A stretch of 64,000 nt of DNA from Liopterus haemorrhoidalis (taxonomy: Eukaryota > Arthropoda > Insecta > Coleoptera > Dytiscidae). The stretch covers positions 43,810,924 through 43,874,923 of the forward strand of contig OZ020620.1 of assembly GCA_963971575.1 (NCBI GenBank), given 5' to 3'. This document shows positions 1 through 10,844 of the stretch, in pieces (position 1 is the first letter of the stretch; every line of letters starts with the position of its first letter). Position numbers and translations under genes: made by a program. Under the pieces are notes generated by a model. The model made no database searches. It was not told where the DNA came from and saw only the letters and a program-made list of their open reading frames with translations.

Positions 1-10
1 CAATGAAGTA

Positions 11-130
11 CAGTGGAACTTCGAGATACGAGTTTAATTCGTTCCAGGATTGAGCTCGTATGGCGAATTTCTCGTTTCTTGAAACAAACTTCCCCATTGA
101 TAATAACGGAAATCCAGTTATTATTGTTAT
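11..130. mobile_element. Tigger/pogo-like transposon terminus (partial)
   Basis: The sequence after a TA dinucleotide begins CAGTGGAACTTCGAGATACG and goes on with 'attcgttcc', 'gagctcgta' and an imperfect echo of the same words. This is the layout of pogo/Tigger-type terminal repeats (CAGTGGAACCTCG-like). No transposase or matching right end is nearby, and it runs into a mariner relic. The assignment rests on terminus resemblance only. Confidence 0.45.
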
Positions 131-160
131 TATTGGAAAAGATAAAGTGAATTGTAAATG

Positions 161-530
161 TTATGTTTTGAAAGAAAGGGGCGGCGCTTCGCCAAGGCCA
201 AATCTCATTCTAACTAGCTTACGCGTTTTCTCGGAGGAGTTGTTTGTGGTGGACTTATACGGAACATTAACCAGGATTTTTGGTTCTGAGTTAAAATAAC
301 TGATCAGGTGATTTTCTGCATCGGTGATACATCGAAATTTTTTAACTCTGAATATATGTTCTATACACCTAAATAGGTGAAAACCGGAAGGTGCGAGATC
401 GGATGAATACGGTGGATGTAGAATAATTTCCAAGTCCTGAATTTTTTTTTTACTGAGTAATTATTACTGAGTAGTTATTTTTGCTGAGTAAAGACATGCA
501 TTGTCATGAAAAATTATTCCTTTAGAAATT
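161..530 (-). pseudogene. mariner transposase C-terminal fragment
   Basis: Read on the minus strand, this encodes a mariner (Tc1/mariner superfamily) transposase piece: FHDNA, which holds the second catalytic Asp, then KIQDLEIILHPPYSSDLAPS and a tail like the family C-terminus. The third catalytic Asp of the usual PSDYH motif is Gly here (SDLAPSGFH). A short TACTGAGTA-type reiteration between the motifs adds about five codons and two stops, so the normal 34-residue spacing is lost. It is a dead fragment with no inverted repeats of its own visible. The strand and family are clear; the subfamily is not. Confidence 0.75.
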
Positions 531-575
531 TTAAACAACTTGAAAATGAATAAACAAGTAATAAACCAAATTTTA

Positions 576-1073
576 AAAAAATCAGCTGTGGCCACCACAG
601 GACCGACCGCCATTATAAAGTACTTGCATAAAATACATTCTAGCAGCAGAGTAGAAATAACTTGGCCTAATATTTTCTAACAGAGATATTATTTATCATG
701 ACCATGGACACGTTACATATAAGTATGAAAAAATTGAGAAAAATATTACAAAAATTTTTCGAAATTTTTCCTTTTATCAAAAAACGTCTCAAATAAAAGT
801 TATTACTTATTGCATTTATAGCAACTTTTTTTAAATAATTTTTTTCGAAATATTTTTCTGTTGCTAAATATTCACAAAAATATTAAAATCGACACGAATA
901 AACTCCCATTTCTAGCCAACCGATTTTTACCAAAAGTTGATAAACTTGTACCATTGATGTCTAAAGCTTAAATATGCAGTTTCATAAAAATCCTTTTAGC
1001 CGAATTTGCTCTGCACGTGTACACAGACAGACAGACAGACGGACGGACGGACGGACGGACGGACGGACGGACG

Positions 1074-1104
<31 letters not shown>

Positions 1105-1250
1105 TGACGGACAGATAGACCGACAGACATCATGCTAAAAATAGTCAAAACGTTATGTAGGGACCTCAATTCGTGAAGATCCATCGAAATCTCGAAATGT
1201 CAAAATCGGTATGATCACAATAGCTCCCTTATATATGTTGGCGGTCGGTA
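576..1250. repeat. Repeat family R, copy 1
   Basis: This non-coding repeat recurs at 10845-11893 and 58331-58800. Shared words are 'gaccgaccgcc' near the left end, 'tcatgaccatgg', the 'ttttatcaaaaa' to 'gtctcaaataaaagtt' block, 'cgacac(g/t)a(a/g)taaactccc', a short tandem tract after 'cacgtgtaca', and 'ttatatatgttggcggtcgg' at the right end. The left 'gaccgaccgcc' and right 'ggcggtcgg' are inverted copies, which suggests a non-autonomous DNA element. No coding capacity is visible and the class is unknown. Confidence 0.6.
1025..1104. repeat. (GACA/GGAC)n microsatellite inside repeat R
   Basis: About 20 units of GACA and GGAC lie at a fixed internal position of repeat R. Copy 3 has a shorter, impure GACA tract at the equivalent place, and copy 2 has an AC-rich tract. 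ORFs reading through this run are artefacts. Confidence 0.9.
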
Positions 1251-1398
1251 ATAACATTTAATATTTTTCGGACGCATGTGCGGAAAGATACTTATTTAGT
1301 GGATCGTGTTTTAAAAAACGTGACAGAGGACGCAGAAGATTAACTGTTGTGAGTAGTATTATAAGTGTAATGGACTATGAAGCCAAATACTGTTTCAT

Positions 1399-1968
1399 GA
1401 TAATAGACCGGGAGCTCATGACAGTTTTTGGTCTCCGATTTCATACAGCATGCCTTTTGGAGGAGAGAATATTTACCCTGTGACAACAAAAAAGGGATGG
1501 TACTAAACCCCTGCACGCTTTTTGGTCATAGGGAAAATTGTATTTCCACTTAAACACAAAATTTTTGTGCTTTTCTCTGATTTAATATTGCTTGCCCTTT
1601 TGTCAAAAGAAAGTTATAACAAATTTAAAGTCTTTTAAATATATGCATGCGATTCGGAGGGTCCCAAAGGGCTCAAACGGTCATGTGATCTTGTAATAAA
1701 AAAATATGATTTTCCGCGTTTTCATACAGCATGCCTATAATTAAAAGACTTTAAATTTGTTATAACTTTCTTTTGACAAAAGGGCAAGCAATATTAAATC
1801 AGAGAAAAACACAAAAATTTTGTGCAAGTGGAAATGCAATTTTCCCTATCCCCGGAAAGCATGCAGGGCTTTAGTACCATCCCTTTTTTGTTGTCACAGG
1901 GTAAATATTCTCTCCTCCAAAAGGCATGCTGTATGAAATCGGAGACCAAAAATGGTCTATAATCGACG
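1399..1968. mobile_element. Fold-back (palindromic) element, 570 bp
   Basis: Two nearly identical arms of about 225-240 bp face each other. The left arm runs from 'gataatagacc' through 'ggtctccgatttcatacagc' to 'aaatttaaagtctttt'; the right arm (1741-1968) is its reverse complement, ending 'ggtctataatc'. A spacer of about 100 bp (1639-1740) carries an extra copy of the arm word 'tttcatacagcatgcct'. The left arm has about 14 extra bases near its tip (1410-1424). There is no ORF. This fits a fold-back MITE; no clear target duplication was found. Confidence 0.8.
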
Positions 1969-3081
1969 TCTGTAACAGATATGGTTTTTGAGTGGATTTT
2001 GTATGGAGATATGAGTTTTCATTATTCTGTTTGTTGTAAAATATTGGAACTTTTGATGGTACCTTCTTTACAATTCATTTTTGTCTCACAATTTGTGCAA
2101 AAAGTGTATTTAAATTCATCAAAATTGTTTTAATTAAAAGAAAATCTATATTTTTAATCTTATATCCAGAAGAAAAATCGTAATTCACTCAACTTGTTTT
2201 AGTTCATTTGACTCCTGTGGTGTTTTAACGTTCGGTGTTTGTGTTAAGAGCAGGTGGTGAACTCTTTGCTGACAGAATGAACGGAGCAAAATTAATATTG
2301 TTTGCTGATGAGATGAAAGATGCCAAGAAATTTTCATTAATTATAATGTGAAAAGATGAAGAAATTAAGTGTTTTGATGCAATTGATTATCTTGTTTTTT
2401 GTTTGTGTAATTTACTGAGTAAATTTTATACAAACTGTTTCTGCTACGTCAGCAAGATTTTATAATTTATTATACTTCATTATGTATATTGTTTGTTCCG
2501 CTTTTCAAAGTAATTTCGGGAAGATTTTTTTGTCTTCTTTATTCATGATGGTCTCCAATATCTATATTAATAAAATTGGAAGCTGTATCTGTTTTATTAT
2601 TATTTCTGCCTCATACGTTTCAGATGATTATAAGACAATATCCACAAAAAAACGATTTTCTGTCTGTGTGAATGTCTGTCTGTCTGATATTCACGCAAAA
2701 ACGGCTGGACATATTTTTACGAAATTTGGTACGATGATAGCTAAAACCAGGATCCGAACAAAGGCTGTATGGCATTTCAAAATTTTTATTCCAGGGGATT
2801 GTTTCGGGCTTAAAACTGTTTATTAAAAAACTTTAAATATCTCTCTTATTATTTAACTATTACATAACTTTCTCTTATAACTTAACAGAAAAATATGTAC
2901 AACAAAAATTGTTTGTTGCACTGCATACCTTGCTCAAATAGACGAAAATGTTGTTTTGAGAAAAATCTTTAGCTAAAAAATAATTTATTTCGAATTTTTT
3001 TATGGTAAAATATGGTTATAATAATTATTTTAAATTATAATAATAATAACAATGATAATAATAATATTTCCCTCCTTCCCC
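1969..3081. other. No gene recognised; degenerate AT-rich sequence
   Basis: I see no supported gene. The part from 2640 to 2790 holds a short TGTC run followed by 'aaaaacggctggacatattt' and 'acgaaatttggtac'. That wording resembles the interior of dispersed insect repeats, but it has no second copy in this window. 3030-3062 is an AAT-rich simple tract. Confidence 0.5.
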
Positions 3082-3330
3082 ACCTCGAGGTTACTGACAG
3101 CCACTAAGCCGAACACAACCCTCCTGGATATCAAGACCAAACAGATGTTTGTGATTGAATTCTCAAGTCCAGCTGAGACGAATATCTCTCTCAAGGAGGA
3201 GAAAAGAGGTCCAAGTATATGGATCTTTTGTCCGAGCTTAGAAAGCTGTATCCCGGGTATAAAGTTAAGCTTGTAGTCCTGATAGTTGGTGTTTTGGGTG
3301 GCATGAAAGCCTCCTATCGAAGGGAAATCG
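3082..3330 (+). pseudogene. Retroelement polyprotein C-terminal fragment, frameshifted
   Basis: One frame reads LTATKPNTTLLDIKTKQMFV then IEFSSPAETNISLKEEKR. After about 3206 a different frame continues SKYMDLLSELRKLYPGYKVK and LVVLIVGVLGG. This is the layout of the post-RT C-terminal domain of several non-LTR and related retroelements: 'KPD..v.d...k...iiEva.p.d.ni..k..eK..KY..L..elr..y....v..vvvGalG'. The frame change shows it is dead. The reverse transcriptase upstream is missing. Family level is uncertain. Confidence 0.55.
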
Positions 3331-3404
3331 ATAGTCACGATATAAAATAACAATTTTAAAAAAGTGTTATTTTTAAAATTGTTCAATTTTATATCGTGAC
3401 TATT
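3330..3404. repeat. Perfect-looking hairpin, about 75 bp
   Basis: 'atagtcacgatataaaat' followed by 'aacaattttaaaaa' is mirrored by 'ttttaaaattgtt' and 'attttatatcgtgactat', with a loop of about 8 bp. It lies exactly between the retroelement C-terminus and the Penelope-type 3' end, so it may be an inverted duplication at a junction. Confidence 0.7.
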
Positions 3405-3515
3405 AACTGAGCTCTGATGAAGATTTAAATTAAAATCGAAACGTTAGCGAAGTTAATAAATTTGTTTTTATTTTCTGACTGGTCCGAATCCCATTACCTT
3501 CAACTATAATTACTA
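3405..3515 (+). mobile_element. Penelope-like 3' end with hammerhead-like motif
   Basis: CTCTGATGAAGATTTAAATT is followed by AAAATCGAAACGTTAGCGAA. The CTGATGA and GAAAC boxes flank a 5-bp stem (GATTT/AAATC), as in hammerhead-type motifs known from Penelope-like elements. The copy at 41445-41552 is nearly identical in the opposite orientation, and a diverged copy lies at 63735-63840. No RT is attached here. One extra A sits between the core and the stem, and I cannot identify a cleavage site. Confidence 0.55.
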
Positions 3516-3539
3516 ACTTACGGACGTAACTCATCTAAT

Positions 3540-3815
3540 CAAAACTGGGGATTTTCGTAATTATTTGGTTTTGTAGATATTATTAACGTCTGTGTTTTAT
3601 CTCTGTTTAATTGTAATTTATTGGAAGTAAACCATAGTTTAGAATCATCTAGATGAGAATCACTTTGGGAAATTACATTTATTAACGACTGAGAGCATGT
3701 GGGTTGTATCAGCAAAAAGAATTGTTTTACTGCGAATAGCACTGAAGAAGTCATTGATGTAAATCAAGAATAGTAGTGGTGCCAAAATAGATCCCTGAGG
3801 TACACCAAAGTTAAT
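3540..3815 (-). pseudogene. Non-LTR retrotransposon RT fragment
   Basis: On the minus strand '[20 protein letters not shown]' (RT motif with the PQGS box) is followed by [15 protein letters not shown] (the FADD box, here FADT) and, after a frameshift, DDSKLWFTSNKLQLNRDKTQ, the region that normally follows the YADD box. This matches the Jockey/CR1-like order of motifs. It is truncated on both sides and frameshifted, so it cannot encode an enzyme. Confidence 0.75.
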
Positions 3816-4864
3816 AAAAAATAATAATAAATGTCATGGTTTTCTAGACGATTTTTTTCGATCATATTCAATCTATTCATTCGTGGAAGTTATTTTTTAT
3901 CATTTTTTATAGTTATTTTGTAGGCCTTTTGTTCAGTTGTTCTATTTTGAAGCCTCATAAATATGTCAATGTTTTTCAATAACTATTATATTCAATTTTC
4001 CCTTAAAACACGGAATTAATTAAATATTATTAATTAAAGCGATTTAATGTTCCATAGTGCATGTCCTGTTAAGGCTCATAATCGCTTATCCTCGTGCTAC
4101 GCCATATTAATTTTAGCGGAGTCATTATTAAACACATTAATTAAAGTTACATAGTTATAGTATTTCATAATTACGGGGGATAAATATTTGCGGCAATTTT
4201 AATATGATGGTTATGAACTATCTCGTAAATATATGTTTTATAATTAATAATTAGTGTATTAATAGCTCACACTGAAACTATATTCTCTATTCACCACTTT
4301 GTGTATGTTATACAATAAAAATGTTCATTTGAATGATCAGTAATAGCGAGTTATAGCAAATGCATGCTTCATAAAATTGGCCACAAAGATAATCCCAGGA
4401 AATAAGTGCGACACCTAGACATTGTGACCAGCAGCGATAAAAGACAGGGGGAAAGAGGGGCACCACGTTGTTATCGGAATGTGAAAAGCATAGACTCCGC
4501 AAATCAACACCAGCTGTCTTCAGGGTTTGACTCTGCGACTTCTGATTAGTGTATTAATCGTGTACGAACCTTGCCGCTTACGAAACGTATTGTAGCTGAA
4601 CTACTGAACCAATTTTAATGAAACAAAACCTAAAAGTTGACCAGATGATATAGCATAGGAAAAAATCGAATGAAAATCGGAAGGTCTCGAGCCAAATTAT
4701 TACAATATTTCGTTATTTATGTTGATATTGTTGTCCTTGAGCAATCCGAGGGATTGCACGCGACTTGGACCCCCTTGAACTTGAACTTCGGTACGTCACT
4801 GCAAATTTCAATAAAAGGGCGCAGTTTGACTGATTTGCCCCGGGCGCAAAAGTAGCTAGCGCTG
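3816..4864. other. No feature recognised
   Basis: AT-rich sequence with only short ORFs that resemble no family I know. I see no repeat shared with the rest of the window. Confidence 0.5.
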
Positions 4865-5105
4865 GCTCTGATGGTGACGTTCAGCTGTTTGATTAAAAAA
4901 CTATTTGTCAGCGTCTAGCAAATGTAACCTCATTACGTAATGCATACGCTGCATTTTCGTAATTAGGTAATATTTGTCATGACGAATACATATCGGAACT
5001 AGGTCAATCGGAGGTATAAGTTAATGGATGTCGTATGGAAGCCGGGCAGAGGAACCTAGCCAACTTCTCTACAAGTTCTATTCAACCAGGTGACGACCTA
5101 ACCGA
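4865..5105. repeat. Repeat family Y, copy 1
   Basis: Shares 'cagctgt(t/c)tgattaaaaaac', 'tatttgtcagcgtct' and 'ttgtcatgacgaa' with the reverse strand of 40330-40470. It also shares 'ggtataagttaatggatgtc' and the following block with 31705-31930. It is therefore a dispersed repeat of at least three copies whose full unit is longer than any single copy. No ORF; class unknown. Confidence 0.55.
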
Positions 5106-5154
5106 AAAATCCTCTGGTGCATTTATCAGGGAGCACATACTAACGATTTAAGGT

Positions 5155-5500
5155 ATTACTATGTCCTGAAGCATATACCAAAATTTGTAGTCCAGGGGGT
5201 TGACATCAGAGCCACTAGACGGCCAATCAACAACAGAAATAAAGTCCGGTACATTATTTTCAAACCACTGCTGTGCAGTCTTTGCATTATGAGCTGGCGC
5301 TGAATCTTATTGAAAGCTCCAGTGGTGACCAGCCAAGGAAAGTTGTTCACTTCTTTAACTATCGACTTCAATATGGTTTTCTAGTAGAATTTGACCGTCA
5401 TTTTTACCTGTTTCTAGAAAAAATTAAGGTAAGTGGTACCATCATAGCTTCCACCACATCCAACCATAACTGCAGTAGGGTAATGTTTGAATTGTGCTCC
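5155..5500 (-). pseudogene. maT-type (DD37D) transposase fragment
   Basis: The minus strand reads DSAPAHNAKTAQQWFENNVP, DFISVVDWPSSGSDVNPLDY and KFWYMLQ. The Asp of DSAPAH and the Asp of NPLD are separated by exactly 37 residues, the spacing of the DD37D (maT) branch of Tc1/mariner. The codon before DSAPAH is a stop where the family has Gln. The upstream part (5370-5500) is recognisable only as scraps such as VMVGCGGSYDG. No inverted repeats were found, so this is a relic. Related scraps lie at 10305-10800 and 48390-48620. Confidence 0.75.
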
Positions 5501-6551
5501 GAAAAGGGAGACCACAAACACTGCGTACCAACAGATTTTTTAGACGTGCTAAGAATTATTAAAAGATATGATTATTAATTTAATAATCAACTTAATTGAA
5601 CTTATCCCGTGCGAAGAACGGTTACGCTGTTAGTCCTGCATAAGTTCTATACATTTATTCTTTCGTCTATCGCGTCGAATAAATTTCAGCAAACAAAATA
5701 AAATTCCAAACGTAGATATGACATGAACTATATTTTGTAAAACAGTTTTATACGTGTCTATCTAAATTGCCCTGTAGCCAAATCTATTGAAGTTCGAGTT
5801 CTCTGTAGCATGAAACACACAGATTTTCACTTACAATCTACATATTCACAATATAGGCAACGTATCGAAGTGTTCCTATGGTTGGAGTGATATATCTCAC
5901 TATTAGTCCTAAATCTATGCACCCCTTACAGCCCTTACAGCAAATATCCTGTTTTTGCCACTCACTGTCATCCTCGTTCATTCTCATTGCCAACCATATA
6001 AATTCATTTATTCCTACATCTCCCTTTCATTCCGAGACAATACCCCTTCACATTGTACTAGAGTAGAGGATAGTGTTATTCAAGGTTATTACCTTTCACA
6101 GAACATAGATGTCACCAAGATCCACTTTTGGAAAAGATATTGAATGTTGGGATTATCTCAATTGTTACATTAGGTTTTTAAAGTAGGTTATTTTATTTAT
6201 CGGGATTTGGTAAGAATCAATGACGTTGCATGAACTGAATGATGCAAATGGTAACATATTCTACAGAATGTGGGATTGAACAAACGTAACCAACTAAAAT
6301 ACAACCCAACTAAACGTACATTGCAATATAATAGGTGTATGAATTCATTCAATGCCTTTAAATTTAATCAGTTAAAATCTGTTTCTTTGGTCTAGGCGGA
6401 ACTAGATTTTCAATTCTAGAAGCTTTTGAACATTTTGTTCAGGAAAAGCCAACTTCAATATATAAAAATATAGCTAATGACAACTTCCAAAAATAAAATT
6501 TCCGGTTAGTTCCGCCTAATCGTTTGGAATAGACTGTATAACTGTTTTAAT
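5501..6551. other. No feature recognised
   Basis: AT-rich sequence; the short ORFs at 5878-6143 overlap in two frames and resemble nothing I recognise. Confidence 0.5.
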
Positions 6552-6700
6552 GCCGGCTGGCGTAGCCTAGTGGTAACACACGTGCAATGGGCTGCTAAGG
6601 TCTCGAGTTTGAATCCTCTTTAGGCATGAGATTTTCATCATGTAAAATTAGAATTTTCTTGGATAATTGCTACAAAGGCCATTAAGGTGAAATAAAAAAG
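6552..6700 (+). mobile_element. tRNA-derived SINE, copy a
   Basis: An A-box-like TGGCGTAGCCTAGTGG at the head and a B-box-like GGTCTCGAGTTTGAATCC about 35 bp later form an RNA polymerase III promoter as in tRNA-derived SINEs. The body ends 'acaaaggccattaaggtgaa' plus an A-rich tail. Similar copies lie on the minus strand at 13986-14133 and 47264-47383. Flanks 'ctgttttaat' and 'ctgtttttat' look like an imperfect target duplication. Confidence 0.8.
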
Positions 6701-6789
6701 AAATCTGTTTTTATATATATCTTATTTAAATATATATTCCTGTTTATATTGTTTTGGGTGTTTCAGTGCTAACCTTACTACTTACTACT

Positions 6790-8225
6790 TAAAAAATGTA
6801 TGTGAAATGTAAATTTTCACATATTTCAGGGTTTTGTAGATTCAATAAGTGTAAGAAGCCAACAGAATGCTAGATTAGACATCTAGCATTCTGTAGACAG
6901 TATTTTTTCTATAATCACATCAAAACGCAGTTTTTTGAGAATCATTTTTATTCGTTATTTGAATACTAAGAGCTTTAATTTATTTATTTTAAACTAATTT
7001 TAAGTTATTTGAAAAAACTTCGTCACAATAAAATTTAAATAAAAAAATACCAGTGATTTTTTCTGCATTTGCTTCGTATCTAAGTCTTCATTAAATTAAT
7101 AAATGGCTTTTTTTAATTTCAGAAACATATTTCTTACTATTAACAATATTTAATTGATTTATAAGTATTTTAATACTATAAATGTTTTATTCCTCTTTGA
7201 TATCTTAAAAACAATAAACAAAAAAAAATTCAAACAACACGGTTGAACACGACGTTTAATAGTAGGCGAAGTCTATTGAACACTACAGACACGTACTATA
7301 GGTCAGTCGTTCAAACAACGCAGTTCGTCATTTTTCGTCATAACTTCAAGGACAAACTTAGTGGCGAAAAAATAACTAAATCGATTTTTTTTGCATGTGA
7401 ATTATAGACTAATATTGCTCTTTACTCTTTTATTTTCCTGAAACATACCTTTTGAAGTCATATTTGTGTTCAATAGTCATTTTAAAAATTTACAATTTTT
7501 AAAAGTGTTTACTTAATATAAGGACATTTTTATTGGTATCGCTGAATAAAATTATGTTTATACTATGTTTCCATACTTGTGTTCACATATATGTAACTTA
7601 TAGTAATTTCTAAAAACCTTTTTTATTTAGTTTGTTGTTCATTTAGCAGTTTTGTGTTTAGTTATATATTTTCTTATAAATATCTTATAGATATCCATTT
7701 GATATTGTGTGTAATGCATAGATTTTTAGTTTAAATTCAACTTATTTCTATTTTCTTTTCTTTGATCATATTTCTGGATCAGCCCTTTTTAGGACTATTT
7801 TATCTATTATAATAGTTTATTTGTTTCTATTCTGTTCTTATTCTTATATTTTCATTTTATTTCGATACAAGTGACAGCGTACGAATATTACATTCGTTAA
7901 ATAGATGCATGTAACCGTACTAAATATGACGTCACAAAAACCTGTGACGTTTCCAGTGACGCAACTACACTGATGACTACCCTATACTAACAAAACTACC
8001 TTACCCATAAATACAAAAATCCATAACATTATTAGCATAATTCAGCCATGAATTAAAAAATAATTCATTTTGTCAAAAACACAAAAACTGCAATATTTTC
8101 AAAAAAAAAAAACGTAATCTAATCAGTTGCTCTCGTACGTTTCCAGTCCAGATCAATATACGTTACTTAGAATTTTTTGGTTTTACCCCTTTGCGCTAAA
8201 GGGTGCAGGACTGTAATGATTTTTG
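6790..8225. mobile_element. Repeat family X, copy 1 (diverged)
   Basis: Starts with 'tcacatatttcagggttttg' and 'taagtgtaagaagccaacag'. It continues with words shared with the copies at 26290, 37675 and 53880, e.g. 'gtgattttttctg', 'aattcttcattaaatt'-like text, 'caaaaac...tgcaatatttt' and a right part with 'ttacttagaattttttgg' and 'ggtgcagga'. The middle (about 7240-8040) does not match the other copies and may be an insertion. No coding sequence. Confidence 0.5.
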
Positions 8226-8348
8226 TACATTTTTGGAAAAAGTTGTGTTAAAATTCTAAAAACAATACCGAAACTACAGAAAATTCTTTATCATTTCACG
8301 ATTTCCGAAATTTGTTGAAATTTGTGCGACAGTATTTTTTAGGTTATA

Positions 8349-8912
8349 ATGGGTGTTTTTTTAGAGGTATAGAACTTTAAATTGCAATAAAACAACGATG
8401 GATTATTCGATTGACATGAATTTTTTTTTATTCGAAAGATAATCTTGTGGCATTACATTTTAAATATGATTTCTGGCATATGACCGCCACGGCTGGCTCG
8501 GATGTAGTCCAATCTGGACGTCCAATTTTCGATGACTTTTTCCAACATTTGTGGCCGTATATCGGCAATAACACGGCGAATGTTGTCTTCCAAATGGTCA
8601 AGCGTTTGTGGCTTATCCGCATAGACCAATGACTTTACATAGCCCCACAGAAAGTAGTCCAGCGGTGTTAAATCACAAGATCTTGGAGGCCAATTCACAG
8701 GTCCAAAACGTGAAATTAGGCGGTCACCAAACGTGTCTTTCAATAAATCGATTGTAGCACGAGCTGTGTGACATGTTGCGCCGTCTTGTTGGTATGATTT
8801 AATGTAATGCCACAAGATTATCTTTCGAATAAAAAAAAATTCATGTCAATCGAATAATCCATCGTTGTTTTATTGCAATTTAAAGTTCTATACCTCTAAA
8901 AAAAACACCCGT
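8349..8912. mobile_element. Tc1/mariner-superfamily (DD41D) deletion derivative with about 110-bp inverted repeats
   Basis: TA duplications lie at 8347-8348 and 8913-8914. The left end starts ATGGGTGTTTTTTTAGAGGT; the right end, read inverted, starts ACGGGTGTTTTTTTTAGAGG. The two ends stay almost identical for about 110 bp, to 'cttgtggcattaca'. Between them lies the C-terminal half of a transposase on the minus strand. The first catalytic Asp and N-terminal domain are absent, so this copy is non-autonomous. Confidence 0.9.
8453..8815 (-). pseudogene. DD41D transposase, C-terminal half
   Basis: Would cut and join DNA as part of a DDE/D transposase. Visible here are YQQDGATCHTA (second catalytic Asp), then VNWPPRSCDLTPLDYFLWGY with the third Asp 41 residues after the second, and a C-terminal ENIRRVIADIRP...RGGHMPEIIF typical of this branch. 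The DNA-binding N-terminus and first Asp are deleted. The reading frame is open throughout the fragment, so the deletion derivative is not old. The start ATG is not the native one. Confidence 0.85.
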
Positions 8913-8914
8913 TA

Positions 8915-10304
8915 TAAAGTGAGATAGCTAATGTTTATATATCTGTCTCATTAAAACAGCACACTAGCTATAAAGTTTGAAAAACTGTCTAGTGTCTATA
9001 AAGTATTCTATTAAATTTAGAGCTGTTAACGGTCGCTTGCGTAACCATATTGCAAACTTGTCAATGACAATCTGCAGTGAACAACTAATAGCGTATATTC
9101 TACTAATTTTAGAGCTATGAATGTAGCATAAATAAGTAAGTAACAATTAATGTCTTTTTCGAAACTGGAACCCAGGACCTTTGATTCATTAAAGCATGGG
9201 TTCTAGTTCTGTACTTCCAAAGCCGACATAACTAAATTTGTATGGTAAAAATTTCATATTGAATTTTTGTAGAATTGGGAATATATTTCGGAATAATAGC
9301 TGTAATAACAGAATTCTGTTCGAATAGCAACTTCACTAATCCATTAACTACAAATTCCGATAAAAAATACCAACCATTCCACAGTTTCAATAACCTCCAA
9401 AATTTTACGAACAAATAATTGAAACATTAAACTGTCGATTATACATGCAAGTTCCATCGGCATTCCATTATCTCATATTTGATATGGCACTATATTGACG
9501 ACAATGCTGCCAATGCGCTCCATCTATTAAACGGTCGGTATATGAACTACGGCGTTACCGGAGTTTGAATGACAGCGCAGTCGATTGATAACATTCGCTC
9601 GATGTGTTGTCGCTAAGAGAATTGTCAGATCAGCCTCAAAAATAACTGACAGTTTTAAACACAACGGATGGGAATATTTCACTGAACAGCTGTTTTTAAT
9701 AGTAAATAAATTATTTAATTGAAAATATAATGATATATTTTGTTTATATAATGTGATATTTTAACATTTTGCATTAATATGTATTTCAGTGAAATAATTA
9801 TTACTAATTATAATACCAAATAGGTCATTGTTAGCAGACAGCCAGTGAAAAAACTTGTAGATTTGTGATAAACTGATCATTTCAAATATCTAGGTCTCAT
9901 GGTAAATCGGAGAAATGCTTTTTAACAAGAAATTTTGTTTATACTCGACTGAGTTAAGGTCTGTTCATATAAGCATGGATCAATCGTTTCCGGTACGGAG
10001 CGTTTCCTGCCCGGCAAATATTTAGTACTTTGTCTATAGCTGTTCATACGCAGCGTAGATGTTCCAGAATTCTCATGCTCCTTCCAGCATTCTCGAGAAT
10101 ATCTGCCAGGATGATCCGTGCTGGAACCGAAAGATACAGAAGATGACTGGCATAATTTTCTCAGCATAAAAATGTCCAGGTCTTTTAAACATTCCTGTGC
10201 AAAATTTTCAGGAAGTGTTATACTTATATCGCAAAGTTTTCAGTGAAATTCCACGAGATGCTTCAGGACATTTTAATTTTCTTTTAGTAGATAATACATG
10301 TATT
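8915..10304. other. No gene recognised
   Basis: AT-rich. 9950-10165 has a less AT-rich island starting 'aaggtctgttcatataagc' that looks like a degenerate MITE end, but no inverted partner was found. The ORFs at 8964, 9232 and 9922 match no family I know. Confidence 0.45.
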
Positions 10305-10800
10305 TTAAACAAGAAACACCAATCGGTTTTCCGAATAAACAGTTATGGTCTTCACACAGCCGTCAAGACTCTGTGGCCACGCATCAATAGAATTACGAAG
10401 GATTTCTACAGAAAAACCATTCGTTGCCTTCATCAGAGAGCGTTTCAGACTAGCGATATCAGGGTGTCTATTCTTGTAGGCCATCTCCTGACGTCCTGCT
10501 AGATAGCTAATTAGCATGAGAAATGAAAGCCGGTGCACTGCTTTCAAGCCACTGCTGCATAAGCTTCGCTCTATGAGCTGTCGCTGAATTTTGGTGGAAA
10601 CTCCAGTGGTAACTAGCGATTAGAAAGATGATCATTTGTGATCCAGGAGGTTGAAGTCTAAGCTACTAGATGGTCAATTAGCAAGAGAAATGAAGGCCGG
10701 TGCATTGATTTCAAGCCACTGCTGCAAAAATTTCGCCTTATGAGCTGCCGCTGAATTTTGGTGAAAGCTCCAGTAGTAACGACTGAATTTTTTTTTTAAA
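10305..10800 (-). pseudogene. maT-type transposase debris with an internal duplication
   Basis: The minus-strand C-terminus reads HPDIASLKRSLMKA and ILRNSIDAWPQSLDG, the tail of a DD37D-type transposase. Upstream, the catalytic region around 'gcggcagctcataaggcg' is present twice in the same orientation, at 10530-10620 and 10690-10790, each degenerate and full of frameshifts. This is a relic of a copy that suffered a local tandem duplication. It is related to 5155-5500. Confidence 0.65.
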
Positions 10801-10844
10801 TACTTAATATTTAAAAAAAAATAATTAATTTAATTTTTTTTTTT

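Noticed and set aside
2482..2826. 114-codon ORF as a small secreted protein
   Set aside because: Contains a TGTC run and dispersed-repeat wording; hydrophobicity is due to AT-rich codons.
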